From positions 1 through 48,338 of the forward strand of contig NZ_POTW01000050.1 of assembly GCF_003236295.1 (NCBI RefSeq): a stretch of DNA of 48,338 nucleotides, read 5' to 3'. This DNA comes from Jiangella anatolica (GTDB taxonomy: Bacteria; Actinomycetota; Actinomycetes; Jiangellales; Jiangellaceae). Made by a program: the position numbers and the translations under genes. The notes beneath the pieces are model-generated. The model was not told where the DNA came from, searched no databases, and was given only the letters and a program-made list of their open reading frames with translations. Below are positions 35,532-44,319 of this stretch, piece after piece. Positions within the stretch are counted from its first letter, which is position 1, and each line of letters opens with the position of its first letter.

Positions 35532-35798
35532 GTGCCCGAGCGCACCGCAGTCGTCGCAAGCAAGGCCGGGCTGCACGCCCGGCCCGCCGCTGTCTTCGTC
35601 AAGGCCGCCGCGGAACAGCCCACGAAGGTGTCGATCCGCAAGCCGGACGGGGAACCGGTCGACGCGTCCAGCATCCTGTCGATCATGACGCTCGGGGTAG
35701 AACAGGGCGACCAGGTGGTCCTGTCCGCGGAGGGGGACAAGGCCGACGCCGCCCTCGACGCCCTCGTCACGCTGCTGGAACGCGACCTCGACGAGTAG
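35532..35798 (+). CDS. ptsH: Phosphocarrier protein HPr
   Basis: 88 aa, the standard size. General PTS phosphocarrier; H15 in 'SKAGLHARPAAVFVKAA' receives phosphate from enzyme I, and R17 stabilises it. The Ser47 region 'DASSILSIMTLGVEQGD' resembles the regulatory serine site of Firmicutes; HPr kinase is generally absent in actinobacteria. GTG at 35532 with GAGGAG five bases upstream. The gene stands alone, followed by a strong terminator; enzyme I is not in the window. Confidence 0.96.
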   Translation: MPERTAVVASKAGLHARPAAVFVKAAAEQPTKVSIRKPDGEPVDASSILSIMTLGVEQGDQVVLSAEGDKADAALDALVTLLERDLDE

Positions 35799-35815
35799 CT
35801 CCGCAGCTTCGGCGC

Positions 35816-35850
35816 CGACGCCGCAGGTGGCCCGTCCACCTGCGGCGTCG
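35816..35850 (+). terminator. Terminator after ptsH
   Basis: Perfect 15-bp stem (35816-35830 with 35836-35850), loop CCCGT, 18 bases after the ptsH stop. The left arm ends CCGCAGGTGG. A short CCGTTT follows. A strong intrinsic-type hairpin. Confidence 0.8.
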
Positions 35851-35866
35851 CCGTTTCCCGGGCACC

Positions 35867-35896
35867 TTGTGGTCCTGGACATTGCTCGGTTATCCT
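35867..35896 (+). promoter_or_regulatory. Candidate promoter of the FadR-type regulator
   Basis: TTGTGG (35867-35872), 18 bases, TATCCT (35891-35896). Directly downstream of the ptsH terminator and 28 bases before the regulator GTG. Fits a vegetative sigma-factor promoter loosely. Confidence 0.35.
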
Positions 35897-35923
35897 ACAA
35901 ATCACCGCCGGGGAGGAGTGCAC

Positions 35924-36646
35924 GTGGCACAGGGGGACCAACTGACGCGACTGACGGCGCTGCCGCGGCCGCCGAGCCTGCACGAATCCGTGCAGACGGC
36001 GCTGCGCGACTACATCCTCGGCAACGGCCTGCGCGCGGGTGACGGCCTACCGGCCGAGGGCGCGCTGGCCCAGCAGCTCGGCGTCAGCCGCAACTCCGTC
36101 CGCGAGGCGGTCAAGGGACTGGTGTCCCTCGGCATCCTCGAGACCCGGCGCGGCAGCGGGGTGTTCGTCAAGGACTTCTCGCTGTCCCTGCTCATCGACA
36201 ACCTCCCGTTCAACCTGCTGTTCGACTTCAGCGAGCTCGCCGACCTGCTGGAGGTGCGCCGCGCCGTCGAGAACGACCTGATCGAGCGCGCGGTGCACGA
36301 CATGACCGACCAGACCAAGGCCGAGCTGGCGCAGATCCTCGGCGAGATGAAGGAGAAGTCCGAGCGCGGCGTCGACGTCCTCGACCAGGACCGCCGGTTC
36401 CACCGCACGCTGTTCGCCGACGCCGGCAACGCGGTCGCGCTCAAGCTGCTCGACGCGTTCTGGCTGACGATGAGCCGGGCGGTCGGGCAGGTCGCGGAGA
36501 TCGCCGACGACAGGCCGGCCGACACCTACCGGCAGCACGACGCCATCTACCGGGCGGTGCTCCGCAGCGACGTCCCGGCCGTGCACGACGCCCTGTCCGA
36601 CCACTACGCGCCCATCCTGACCCGGCTGGACCGCGCCAGGTCGTAG
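35924..36646 (+). CDS. FadR/GntR-family transcriptional regulator
   Basis: 240 aa. GntR winged helix 'LHESVQTALRDYILGNGLRAGDGLPAEGALAQQLGVSRNSVREAVKGLVSLGILETRRGSGVFV', then an FCD-type helical effector domain with 'EVRRAVENDLIERAV', 'DRRFHRTLF' (DxxxH metal motif) and a late 'HDAIYRAVL' His. GTG at 35924 with GGGAGGA about 6 bases upstream; GTG at 35918 is possible. FCD regulators often sense uronates, gluconate or other carboxylates. The adjacent beta-helix gene may be a target, but a terminator-like hairpin separates them. Confidence 0.92.
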   Translation: MAQGDQLTRLTALPRPPSLHESVQTALRDYILGNGLRAGDGLPAEGALAQQLGVSRNSVREAVKGLVSLGILETRRGSGVFVKDFSLSLLIDNLPFNLLFDFSELADLLEVRRAVENDLIERAVHDMTDQTKAELAQILGEMKEKSERGVDVLDQDRRFHRTLFADAGNAVALKLLDAFWLTMSRAVGQVAEIADDRPADTYRQHDAIYRAVLRSDVPAVHDALSDHYAPILTRLDRARS

Positions 36647-36663
36647 CTCTGCCTTCCTGTTCC

Positions 36664-36690
36664 GGGTGCGGACCGTTCGGGTCCGTGCCC
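36664..36690 (+). terminator. Hairpin after the FadR-type gene
   Basis: 11-bp stem with two G-U pairs (36664-36674 with 36680-36690), loop GTTCG, 17 bases after the regulator stop. Likely separates the regulator from the beta-helix gene. Confidence 0.45.
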
Positions 36691-36731
36691 CGCTGGACCC
36701 TGCTCTCTTCCGTCGCCTTCGAGGAGTTGCC

Positions 36732-38540
36732 ATGTCCGTGTCGCCGTTGACCAGACGTTCGCTGCTGGGAGTCGCCGGAGCGGGTGCGGTAGGTGTGGCG
36801 GCCGCGGGACCGGCCGCCGGCGCCGATCCGGCCGGCAGCGAGGCGCTGACCGTGCCGTCGCGAGCGGCTGCAGAACAGCTGGTCGTCAACGGGCGGGTGC
36901 GGGCGGTGCGCACGTGCGGCTACGCCGAGGCCGGCGACGGCGGCGGCGCGCTGTACCGGCGGTTGGACGCCGCGCCGGCCCTGCCGGAGCGCTGGCACCT
37001 GCGCACCCGCGACGGCGCCTGGTGGGAGCTGGCCGAGGACGTCGTGTCGGTGAAGGCGCTCGGCGCGGCCGGCGACTACGACCTGGCCACCGGCACGGGG
37101 ACCGACGACACGGCGGCGCTGCAGGCCGCGGCGCGGCGCGGCGGGACGATGTACGTGCCCGGCGTCGACGGCGGCTACCTGACGACGGACTCGATCAGCC
37201 TGCTCGTCGACGGCACGCACTGGTTCGGCGACGGGTACCGCTCCCGGATCGTCCTGGTGTCCGGTCCGGGCGGAGCCGGCGAGCTGCTCGGCATCCACGG
37301 CGCCGCGCCGTCGACACCGTCGGGGCCGCCGCAGCGCTACGTGCAGGGCGTCCGGGTCAGCGGGCTGCACCTGGACACGAACAACGGGGCGAACGACAAC
37401 GGCCTGGGCGGCTCGTTCTGCCGCGACGTGCAGGTCGACGACCTCTATTTCTCCCGCATCGGGCGCAAGGCGCTGACCTTCCAGTACCACTGCGCGAACA
37501 TCCGCTGCCGCGACGTGACGGTGTACGAGGCGGCCACCGAGCCGCGGTCCACGTTCGCCGTCATCAGCGTCGAGGGCCAGACCGCCGGCGTGGACCTCTC
37601 CTACTATCCCGGCGGCACCACCAGCACCGAGGACCTCGGAGGCGCCGACGTGCACGACATCTCCTTCAGCGACATCACCTGCCACGCGACCGGCTACAAC
37701 TACGTCGTCGTCTCCAACGCGCACCGGGTCCGGTTCGACGGGCTCGCGCTGGGCGACACCGCCGGCGCCGGGTCGTTCGTGATCTTCACGCGCCGCGTGT
37801 GGGACAGCCACGTCCGGGGCGTGCGCGGCGGCGACACCGCGCGCCGGTTCCTGGAAATCGGCGAGCTGGCCGACTCGTGCACGTTCTCGGACCTGCGCTT
37901 CGGTGCCACGACTGGCAGCAGCGCCGACGGCCGGGCGGTGCGGATCGGCGGCACCCGGATCCGGCTCGCCGACTGTGCGTTCCGGCACGGCGACGCCGCG
38001 ACCTTGGAGGCGGTGCTGGTGGCCGGCGCGGACGCGACGATCACCGGCCTGCACGTCGCCGAGTGCGCATCGCAGTACGTGCTGAACGCGCCGCCGGCCG
38101 GCGTCCGGCTCAAGCTCACCGACTCGACGTTCGTGTCGGCGACCGCCGCGGCGTTCCGGGTCCGCGGCGACCAGGCGCAACTGTCGGGCAACCACTTCCG
38201 CACGCCGGCCGGGCCGTTCGCAGGGCGGTTCGAGGGCGCAGGCAACGTGTTCACCGGCAACCACGTGGCCGGCGCCGCACCCGGCCGGGTCGTCGTCACC
38301 GCCGCGGCCAGCGTCATCGCCACCCAGAACACGTTCGAGTCCGGCGCGACGATGACGTTCGAGGGCGGCAGCCTCTACGCCAGCGCGGCGTACGGCAACA
38401 CCGGGCTCACCGGCGCCGCGCCCAACCTGCTGCCGCTGGCCGGCGGCGCACTGCACGCCGACGGGTCCGGCGTACTGCGGATCAAGGGGTCCCGGTTCGG
38501 CTCCGACACGGATGGGGTGGCGGTGGGTGGGCAGGGCTAG
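36732..38540 (+). CDS. Tat-exported right-handed beta-helix protein (pectin-lyase-like)
   Basis: 602 aa. Twin-arginine signal 'TRRSLLGVAGAGAVGVAAAG' ends around residue 35. From about residue 110 the pattern 'VSVKALGAAGDYDLATGTGTDDTAALQAA' is the start of pectate-lyase-3/GH55-type beta helices; short repeated coils follow ('VRVSGLHLDTNNG', 'DISFSDITCHATGYNYVVVSNAHRVRFDGL', 'ITGLHVAECAS'). ATG at 36732 with GAGGAG 5 bases upstream. Likely an extracellular polysaccharide-active or surface-binding protein. I cannot name catalytic residues, so lyase activity is not proven. Confidence 0.85.
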   Translation: MSVSPLTRRSLLGVAGAGAVGVAAAGPAAGADPAGSEALTVPSRAAAEQLVVNGRVRAVRTCGYAEAGDGGGALYRRLDAAPALPERWHLRTRDGAWWELAEDVVSVKALGAAGDYDLATGTGTDDTAALQAAARRGGTMYVPGVDGGYLTTDSISLLVDGTHWFGDGYRSRIVLVSGPGGAGELLGIHGAAPSTPSGPPQRYVQGVRVSGLHLDTNNGANDNGLGGSFCRDVQVDDLYFSRIGRKALTFQYHCANIRCRDVTVYEAATEPRSTFAVISVEGQTAGVDLSYYPGGTTSTEDLGGADVHDISFSDITCHATGYNYVVVSNAHRVRFDGLALGDTAGAGSFVIFTRRVWDSHVRGVRGGDTARRFLEIGELADSCTFSDLRFGATTGSSADGRAVRIGGTRIRLADCAFRHGDAATLEAVLVAGADATITGLHVAECASQYVLNAPPAGVRLKLTDSTFVSATAAAFRVRGDQAQLSGNHFRTPAGPFAGRFEGAGNVFTGNHVAGAAPGRVVVTAAASVIATQNTFESGATMTFEGGSLYASAAYGNTGLTGAAPNLLPLAGGALHADGSGVLRIKGSRFGSDTDGVAVGGQG

Positions 38541-38627
38541 CCCTTGTGTTCGTCGAAGGCGGCCGAGGGCGTCGCCGGCGCGTGCTAGCGTGCGGCGCGG
38601 CCCTGCTCCCTGCACTTGGACGTGCTG

Positions 38628-39230
38628 ATGTCGTTCTCGCTCGCCCGCCGCGCCGCCCTGCTGTCCGCGTCGGCGCTGCTCGCCCTCACTGCCTGCGGTT
38701 CCTCCTCCGACGACGACGATTCGTCGGCGGACGGGTCGTCGTCGGAGTCGCCGGCTGCGACCTCCGCGCCGTCGTCGCCGTCGGAGCCGCCGTCGTCGGA
38801 GCCGTCGTCGGAGCCGTCGCCGAGCGAGACCACGCCGACGGTCACGGAGACGCCCGCGGCGCCGCCGGCCGCCGGTTCGGAGGAGACCACCGAGGCGGCG
38901 ATCACCCGGTTCGAGACGTTCCTGCACGCGCTCGGCGCCGCGGACGTCGCGACGATGTGCGCGATCGCGGGACCCGCCGCCGCCCAGGCCGAGGCCGACG
39001 GCTTCGGGCCGTGCGAGTCGACGATGCCGATGATGGCCGGCATGCTCTCGGAGGAGCAGTCGGCGGCGCTGGCGACCGCCACCATCGATCCCGAGCTGGT
39101 CGACGACAGCGCGCCGGGCCAGGTGATCATCCCCGCCGAGGCGATCGTCGCCGACGTCACCTTCACCGCGGATCAGCTCGGCGACAGCGTCCTCGCCTAC
39201 CAGGACGGCGACTGGTTCGTCGTCGACTGA
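38628..39230 (+). CDS. Ser/Pro/Glu-rich lipoprotein, unknown function
   Basis: 200 aa. Lipoprotein signal 'MSFSLARRAALLSASALLALTACGSS' with lipobox LTAC. A disordered linker of Ser, Asp, Glu and Pro with SSEPSSEPS repeats covers about 25-85. A small C-terminal domain follows (TRFETFLHALGAADVATMCAIAGPAAAQAEADGFGPC ... VLAYQDGDWFVVD), with two Cys that could form a disulfide; this resembles small NTF2-like/DUF4878-type domains, tentatively. An in-frame TTG at 38616 is possible, but ATG 38628 fits the signal better. Confidence 0.75.
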   Translation: MSFSLARRAALLSASALLALTACGSSSDDDDSSADGSSSESPAATSAPSSPSEPPSSEPSSEPSPSETTPTVTETPAAPPAAGSEETTEAAITRFETFLHALGAADVATMCAIAGPAAAQAEADGFGPCESTMPMMAGMLSEEQSAALATATIDPELVDDSAPGQVIIPAEAIVADVTFTADQLGDSVLAYQDGDWFVVD

Positions 39231-39266
39231 GGGTCGGGCGACCTGACCGATCGCAGGGGCACGCGG

Positions 39267-40787
39267 TCAGAACGGCGGGTCGTCGGTCCCTGGAGGCGGG
39301 TCGTGGACGGGTCCGGGCCGGTCGGGCCCGCGGCTGGTTGTCCGGCCGGTGGGGCTGGTCCAGCGCAGCGTGCCCGGTTCGGGCCGGTCGACCGCGAACG
39401 GGCCGTGGTGCTTGATCAGGTGGTGCTTGCGGCACAGCGGCGTGAGGTTCGCCGGGCACGTGAGCCCGCCGGCGCCGTAGGCGTGCACGTGGTCGAGGTC
39501 GCAGCGGACCGCGGGCACCGCGCACCCCGGCGCCCTGCAGGTCCGGTCGCGGAGCAGTACGTGGTCGACGAGGTCGCGGGTGGGGGTGTAGCGGGTCCGT
39601 CCGTGGTCGACAACGGCGCCGGTCACCGGATCACAGCCCACCCACGTCCAGATCCCGGCTGCGGCCAGTTCGCGCGCGACGCGGGCCGGGACGTGCCCGT
39701 ATCCGTCCAGGTCGCCTGGTTCCTCGTCGAGGCCGGCGAGCGTCGTGAGCGAGACGGTGACCTGGACCGCGACCGGGCGCCCATGTGCACCACTCAGTGA
39801 CAACGCGCCCGCCACATCGCGGACCGGGCTCTGGACCGAGCCGTCGCCGGTCGGGCCGATGCGGCCCTCGGTCAGGGCAGCCCACGCGAGTTTCGCCAGC
39901 ACGTCCGCACGACGCTGGTCGCGGGTGCGGGCACGAGCGTCACCGGTATCGGCGTCGCGCCGCTTCAGCGCCTTCTCGCCCGAGTCGAGGACCGCCTCGA
40001 TCGCGGCCGCGTCCTCGGCACGCATCAGCGCCTCGATCCACGCCATACCGTCCTCGGCCGGCCACACGCGCACGTGCCGATCCGCAGCTGCGCGCGCCCG
40101 CCTCTCCTCGGCCTGCTCAGGTGCCAGCCGATGCAGCAGACGCTTCACGCTACGCCGCAGCTGGGTCGTGTTCTGCTCACTGGCGCGGCCGATGACGGCC
40201 GCTTCCACCGCTGCCGCAACCTCGCGATCCTGCCGGCCCAGCTCGGCGAGGATCACCCTGACCCGCCGCTCGTCGAGATCGCCCCGTGCCAGCGCGGCGA
40301 GAGTGGCTGGGAAGTCGCGCACGAGCCGCACCGACTCGTTGACCAGATACTCCGCCTGTCCCGAGGTGAGCGCCAGCGGTGCCGTCACCTCCAGCGCGGC
40401 ACACGACTCGGCGCTGACCGACCTGAACTCGGCCGCCGACGACGCCGGCGCCAGCTCCGAGCGCGACGCCAACTCCTCGGCCAGGGTCGCCTGCAGGGCC
40501 CGCGCCTGGGACATCACCCGCTGACACGAGACGATCAAGTCGCTCAGCTCACCGGCCGCCACCGCTGCGGCCCCGTGATCGTCCACGACTGCCAGTGCGG
40601 ACAGTTCCGCACGGATGGCCGCCACCGCCGACGTCCGGGTGGTCGGCACCACCTCGGTCACCGGCACGAACTCCCCGTCGGCCAGCCAGCACGAGACGTC
40701 GGAGGCGGGTTCGCATTCGTCGAACCACGACAGCCCGGCGGGCACGGCCGCCGCATCCGCGTCGATCATGATGACCATACGTAGCAT
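39267..40787 (-). CDS. DUF222 / HNH endonuclease-domain protein (13E12 family)
   Basis: 506 aa. N-terminal and central DUF222 region (about 55-330), then a C-terminal HNH module 'CRAPGCAVPAVRCDLDHVHAYGAGGLTCPANLTPLCRKHHLIKHH' with the paired CxxC-like zinc Cys and DLDH/HH metal residues. This is the mycobacterial REP13E12 family, abundant and multicopy in actinobacteria. It appears intact. Several ATGs lie close together; the first one (40785-40787) follows TAGG directly. Its role is unknown; nuclease activity is inferred from the HNH. Confidence 0.9.
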   Translation of the reverse strand: MLRMVIMIDADAAAVPAGLSWFDECEPASDVSCWLADGEFVPVTEVVPTTRTSAVAAIRAELSALAVVDDHGAAAVAAGELSDLIVSCQRVMSQARALQATLAEELASRSELAPASSAAEFRSVSAESCAALEVTAPLALTSGQAEYLVNESVRLVRDFPATLAALARGDLDERRVRVILAELGRQDREVAAAVEAAVIGRASEQNTTQLRRSVKRLLHRLAPEQAEERRARAAADRHVRVWPAEDGMAWIEALMRAEDAAAIEAVLDSGEKALKRRDADTGDARARTRDQRRADVLAKLAWAALTEGRIGPTGDGSVQSPVRDVAGALSLSGAHGRPVAVQVTVSLTTLAGLDEEPGDLDGYGHVPARVARELAAAGIWTWVGCDPVTGAVVDHGRTRYTPTRDLVDHVLLRDRTCRAPGCAVPAVRCDLDHVHAYGAGGLTCPANLTPLCRKHHLIKHHGPFAVDRPEPGTLRWTSPTGRTTSRGPDRPGPVHDPPPGTDDPPF

Positions 40788-40831
40788 CCTACCAGTCGCA
40801 CGTTCGATTCATCCTCTTGACGTCGGTCTTC

Positions 40832-41470
40832 TCAGCCGTCTTTGCGGGCCAGCAGGTAGGCGAACGATCGGTCCGGGTGGCTCGGGTTGGGCTGGTCGAG
40901 CCGCGCACGGATCTCGAACCCCGCGGCGGTGAGCAGGCCGACGATGTGGTCGGCCGGCAGCAGCCACCACTCGTACGAGACCGGGTGCCCGCCGTAGCCC
41001 TGCTCCGGGCGCAGGTGCTCGTCGGCGCCGAGGTGGGTGCCGAGCAGCAGGTGACCGCCGCCTGCGAGCGTGCGGTGGAACCCGGCGAAGACGGCGGGTA
41101 GCTGGTCGGGCGGCGTGTGCTGGGTGACGAAGTGCGCCAGCAGCCCGCCCAGCTCACCGTTGCCGGCGTCGAGCGCCGCCATCGAGCCGACGGCGAACCG
41201 CAGCTCGGGATGTGCGGCCCGCGCCAGCTCGACCATCCGCGGCGACAGGTCGATCCCCCGGATGTCGAGCCCTTGACCCGCCAGCTCCGCCGTCAACGCG
41301 CCCGGCCCGCACCCGACGTCGAGGACCGGACCCGGGCTCTCGGCCAGCACGATCTCGGCGAAGGCCCGCAGCATGGCATGGCCGAGCGGCCCCAGGCGGG
41401 AGGCCGGGTAACGCTCGGCGTAGGTGTCGGCGACGGTGTCGTAGGACTCGCGAACGGCGGATTCGGTCAC
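40832..41470 (-). CDS. SAM-dependent methyltransferase
   Basis: 212 aa, class I fold. 'VRESYDTVADTYAERYP' opening, motif I 'VLDVGCGPGALTAELAGQG', motif II 'GIDLSPRMVELARAAHPELRFAVGSMAALD', and 'GFHRTLAGGGHLLLGTHLG'. GTG at 41468-41470 gives the usual N-terminus; the frame is open only 8 codons more. Small-molecule methylation is likely; substrate unknown. A small ORF ends 10 bases upstream and could be co-transcribed. Confidence 0.9.
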   Translation of the reverse strand: MTESAVRESYDTVADTYAERYPASRLGPLGHAMLRAFAEIVLAESPGPVLDVGCGPGALTAELAGQGLDIRGIDLSPRMVELARAAHPELRFAVGSMAALDAGNGELGGLLAHFVTQHTPPDQLPAVFAGFHRTLAGGGHLLLGTHLGADEHLRPEQGYGGHPVSYEWWLLPADHIVGLLTAAGFEIRARLDQPNPSHPDRSFAYLLARKDG

Positions 41471-41480
41471 CCGCCCGACG

Positions 41481-41666
41481 CTAGCCGTCGCCACCGACAG
41501 CCTCGCCCCGCATCAAGGCGGCGATCCCGTCGGACGTCCGCTCCGGCCCGTCGAACCCGGCGGCGAGCAGGAACGCGAACAGCACCGGCCCATCCTCTTG
41601 GACCAGCGCGACCAGATCGGGACGATCGTGCACGCGCCCATCCTCGCCGATGACGCGTCCGCGCAT
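41481..41666 (-). CDS. Small hypothetical ORF upstream of the methyltransferase
   Basis: 61 aa from ATG at 41664-41666 (MRGRVIGEDGRVHDRPDL...), ending 10 bases before the methyltransferase GTG. No family recognised. Its ATG lies at the edge of the perfect 26-bp palindrome. It may be a real short leader gene or a chance frame; an upstream TTG start is also possible. Confidence 0.33.
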   Translation of the reverse strand: MRGRVIGEDGRVHDRPDLVALVQEDGPVLFAFLLAAGFDGPERTSDGIAALMRGEAVGGDG

Positions 41667-41687
41667 CGGCAAGCGCTTGCCGATGCG
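41662..41687. promoter_or_regulatory. Perfect LacI-type palindrome upstream of polysaccharide lyase
   Basis: 26-bp perfect palindrome whose left arm is CGCATCGGCAAGC, so the centre reads AAGCGCTT, matching the AANCGNTT LacI-family core. It sits 57 bp before the lyase GTG and just upstream of TTGACT at 41701-41706, a possible -35. No LacI gene is adjacent. Confidence 0.75.
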
Positions 41688-41744
41688 GCGGTTCGTCTGT
41701 TTGACTCCGCTCTGTCAGGTCTAGACCTCTGCCGAGGAGGACCC

Positions 41745-44291
41745 GTGGAGCTCAGCCGCCGCCGAGTGTTGTCGATCCTGGCCGCCGCGGGGCTGGCCGC
41801 GGTCGTCCATCCGCCGCGGGCGGCGGGCCGGCCCGGCGCCGGCCCCGAAGCCGGTCCCGCCGCCGCCACACCGGGGACCGACCGCCTGCTCGCGAACACC
41901 GTCGCGATCTTCGCCGGCACCCCCGACGTCAACACGCACCCGGCCGTCGCGCCCAAGCTCGCGGCCATCGACCGGACCGCCGCCACCTGGCGCGCCGCCC
42001 GGCAGAACGCGGGACCGAGCGAGCTGTTCGCCGGCCTGCCGCTCGGCGCCAGCGACCCGAACCTCAACGCGTCCTACCAGCACCTCTACGAGATCGCCCT
42101 GGCCACCGCCACTCCCGGCTGCCAACTTCACGGCGACGCCGCCGCCCGGCAGGAGGCACGCGACGGCCTGGCCTGGCTGCACGACCACTACTACGGCGAC
42201 CAGGCCGCCGGCTACTACGGCAACTGGTTCACCTGGGAGATCGGCATCTCCACGCACGTCGGCAAGACCCTCGCCCTCCTGGGCGAGAACGCCCCGGCCG
42301 ACCTGATCACCACCTACGTCGCGTCGATGGACGCCTACCTGCGCAACGGCATCGACGGCGACGTGAACCTGGACTCGCGCTTCCACACCGGCGCCAACCT
42401 CGCCGACATCACCACCAACCGGATGATCCAGGGCGCGCTGCTCGGCGACGAGGCACGCATCCGCAAGGCGATCGAGGACCAGCTCACCGTCTTCGCGACC
42501 ATCGACCCGTACGCCCTCCAGCACGGCAACACCGACGGCTACTACGCGGACGGCTCGTTCATCCAGCACCACTCGGTCGCCTACACCGGCGCGTACGGCC
42601 GGGCGCTGCTCACCCGCGTCGTGCAGACGCTGAAGATCCTGGCCGGGACGGGGTTCGCCGACGGCGCCGCGCTGGTGCCGGTCGTGCAGCGGTGGGTGAC
42701 CGACGGGTTCGCGCCGCTGATCTTCGAGGGCTGGATGATGGAGATCGTCAAGGGGCGGTCGGTCTCGCGCACGTCGACGGGGTACACCGACGTCGCGCAG
42801 GTGGTCGAGGCGATCGTCGACCTCGCCGGGTACTCCGCGGACGCCGAAGCCCTGCGCGGCTACGTGAAGTCCATCCGGTCGACGTCGCGGGCGGCGCTGG
42901 ATCCGGCGACGTTCGTGTCGCCGGTCAGCATCGCGAGCTACGCCGACCTCGTCGCCGACCCGTCGGTCGAGCCGGCGGACCTGAACCCCGCGGAGCGCTG
43001 CGTCGCGTTCAACGCCATGGACAAGACCGTGCACCGCCGCCCCGGCTACGCGTTCGCGCTGGCCCGCAGCTCGGACCGGATCAGCAAGTACGAGTACATG
43101 AGCGGCGAGAACCTCATGCCGTGGTTCCAGGGCGACGGCGCGCACTACCTGTACCTGTCCGGCCAGGACCAGACCCAGGCGTTCGGCGTCGACTACTTCA
43201 CGACGGTGTCGCCGTACGGCCTGGCCGGGGTGACGGCGCCGGTCGAGGAGCGCCGGACGATCCCGCAGCTCTACGGCACGCCGTACTACGACAACCCCGG
43301 CCACCCGCTGAACTTCACCTCGTCGTCGACATCGCAGAACACCTACGTGTACTTCCCGCGCGGCACGAACGGCCACTCCGGCGGCGCGACGCTCGGCGCG
43401 TACGGCGCCGCGTCGCTGGTGCTCTCCAGCGACGTCGCGTGGGCGGACAAGCAGCAGGGCATCCTGCCGGAGGGCTTCGTCGTCTACCGCAACGCGACCG
43501 CGACGAAGTCGTGGTTCCTGTTCGACGACGAGATCGTGGTGCTCGCCGCGGGGATCGGCGACGACGCGGGCCGAGCCGTCACGACGACGGTCGACGCGCG
43601 GATCGCTGCGGCCGCCGACCCGGTGACGGTGACCGGCGCGCTGCGCGGCGGCGGCACGTGGACCGGACCCGGCACCGCAGACCTCGCCTGGCTGCGGTGG
43701 GCCGACCCGGCGCAGGACGCGGCCGTCGGCTACGTGTTCCTGTCCGCGCAGCCGGTCCGGGTCGGCCTGGACACCGTCACCCGCAGCCGCCGCGTCGTCC
43801 GCACCGCGAACCCGGACACCGCGGTGACGAAACGCGTCCTCGGCGTGACGATCGACCACCCGGCCGGCGCCGCGCCGTCGTCGCACGCGTACGCGCTGGT
43901 CCCGCACGCGACGGAGGCGGCGCTGACGGCGTACGCGGCCGGCCCGCTGGAGGTGCTCGCGAACACGACCGACCTCCAGGCCGTCTGTCACACCGGCCTC
44001 CGGCTGACCGGCGTCAACACGTTCACCGCCGGCCGCCACGACGCCGGCGGGCTGAGCGTCGACGGACCCGCGTCGGTGCTGATGCGCAGCAGAAGCCGGC
44101 TCACCACCGTCGCCGTCTCGGACCCGACGATGGACCGCGACGTCGTCGAGGTCCTCGTGACCGGCCGAACGCTGACCCGCGTGGCCGGCGACCGCGACGT
44201 CACCGTCCGGCAGACCGCCGACGGCACGCTGCTGACCGTCGTGACCCGGCAGGCCTACGGCCGATCCCGCACCGTGACGCTGCGCGGCTGA
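41745..44291 (+). CDS. Polysaccharide lyase family 8 (hyaluronate/chondroitin/xanthan lyase type)
   Basis: 848 aa, the usual size. Signal of the Tat kind 'SRRRVLSILAAAGLAAVV'. N-terminal alpha/alpha toroid (about 45-385), then beta-sandwich domains. Catalytic triad by pattern: N218 (TGAN), H275 and Y284 in QHHSVAYTGAYG, spaced 9 apart as in hyaluronate lyase. The aromatic patch is NWFTWEIG at 160-167. Cleaves uronic-acid-containing polysaccharides by beta-elimination. Which polymer (hyaluronan, chondroitin, xanthan) cannot be told. GTG at 41745 with GAGGAGG upstream. The LacI-type palindrome suggests sugar-induced control. Confidence 0.95.
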   Translation: MELSRRRVLSILAAAGLAAVVHPPRAAGRPGAGPEAGPAAATPGTDRLLANTVAIFAGTPDVNTHPAVAPKLAAIDRTAATWRAARQNAGPSELFAGLPLGASDPNLNASYQHLYEIALATATPGCQLHGDAAARQEARDGLAWLHDHYYGDQAAGYYGNWFTWEIGISTHVGKTLALLGENAPADLITTYVASMDAYLRNGIDGDVNLDSRFHTGANLADITTNRMIQGALLGDEARIRKAIEDQLTVFATIDPYALQHGNTDGYYADGSFIQHHSVAYTGAYGRALLTRVVQTLKILAGTGFADGAALVPVVQRWVTDGFAPLIFEGWMMEIVKGRSVSRTSTGYTDVAQVVEAIVDLAGYSADAEALRGYVKSIRSTSRAALDPATFVSPVSIASYADLVADPSVEPADLNPAERCVAFNAMDKTVHRRPGYAFALARSSDRISKYEYMSGENLMPWFQGDGAHYLYLSGQDQTQAFGVDYFTTVSPYGLAGVTAPVEERRTIPQLYGTPYYDNPGHPLNFTSSSTSQNTYVYFPRGTNGHSGGATLGAYGAASLVLSSDVAWADKQQGILPEGFVVYRNATATKSWFLFDDEIVVLAAGIGDDAGRAVTTTVDARIAAAADPVTVTGALRGGGTWTGPGTADLAWLRWADPAQDAAVGYVFLSAQPVRVGLDTVTRSRRVVRTANPDTAVTKRVLGVTIDHPAGAAPSSHAYALVPHATEAALTAYAAGPLEVLANTTDLQAVCHTGLRLTGVNTFTAGRHDAGGLSVDGPASVLMRSRSRLTTVAVSDPTMDRDVVEVLVTGRTLTRVAGDRDVTVRQTADGTLLTVVTRQAYGRSRTVTLRG

Positions 44292-44319
44292 GCGAGCGCT
44301 CCGGACCCGAGGTGGCGGG

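Noticed and set aside
38730-38830. Tandem repeats in the lipoprotein gene (GTCGTCGGAGCC-like)
   Set aside because: They encode the SSEPSSEPS linker; ordinary low-complexity coding sequence, not a separate repeat element.
40788-40831. Regulatory RNA or terminator between the DUF222 and methyltransferase genes
   Set aside because: Only 44 bases and no convincing hairpin was seen.
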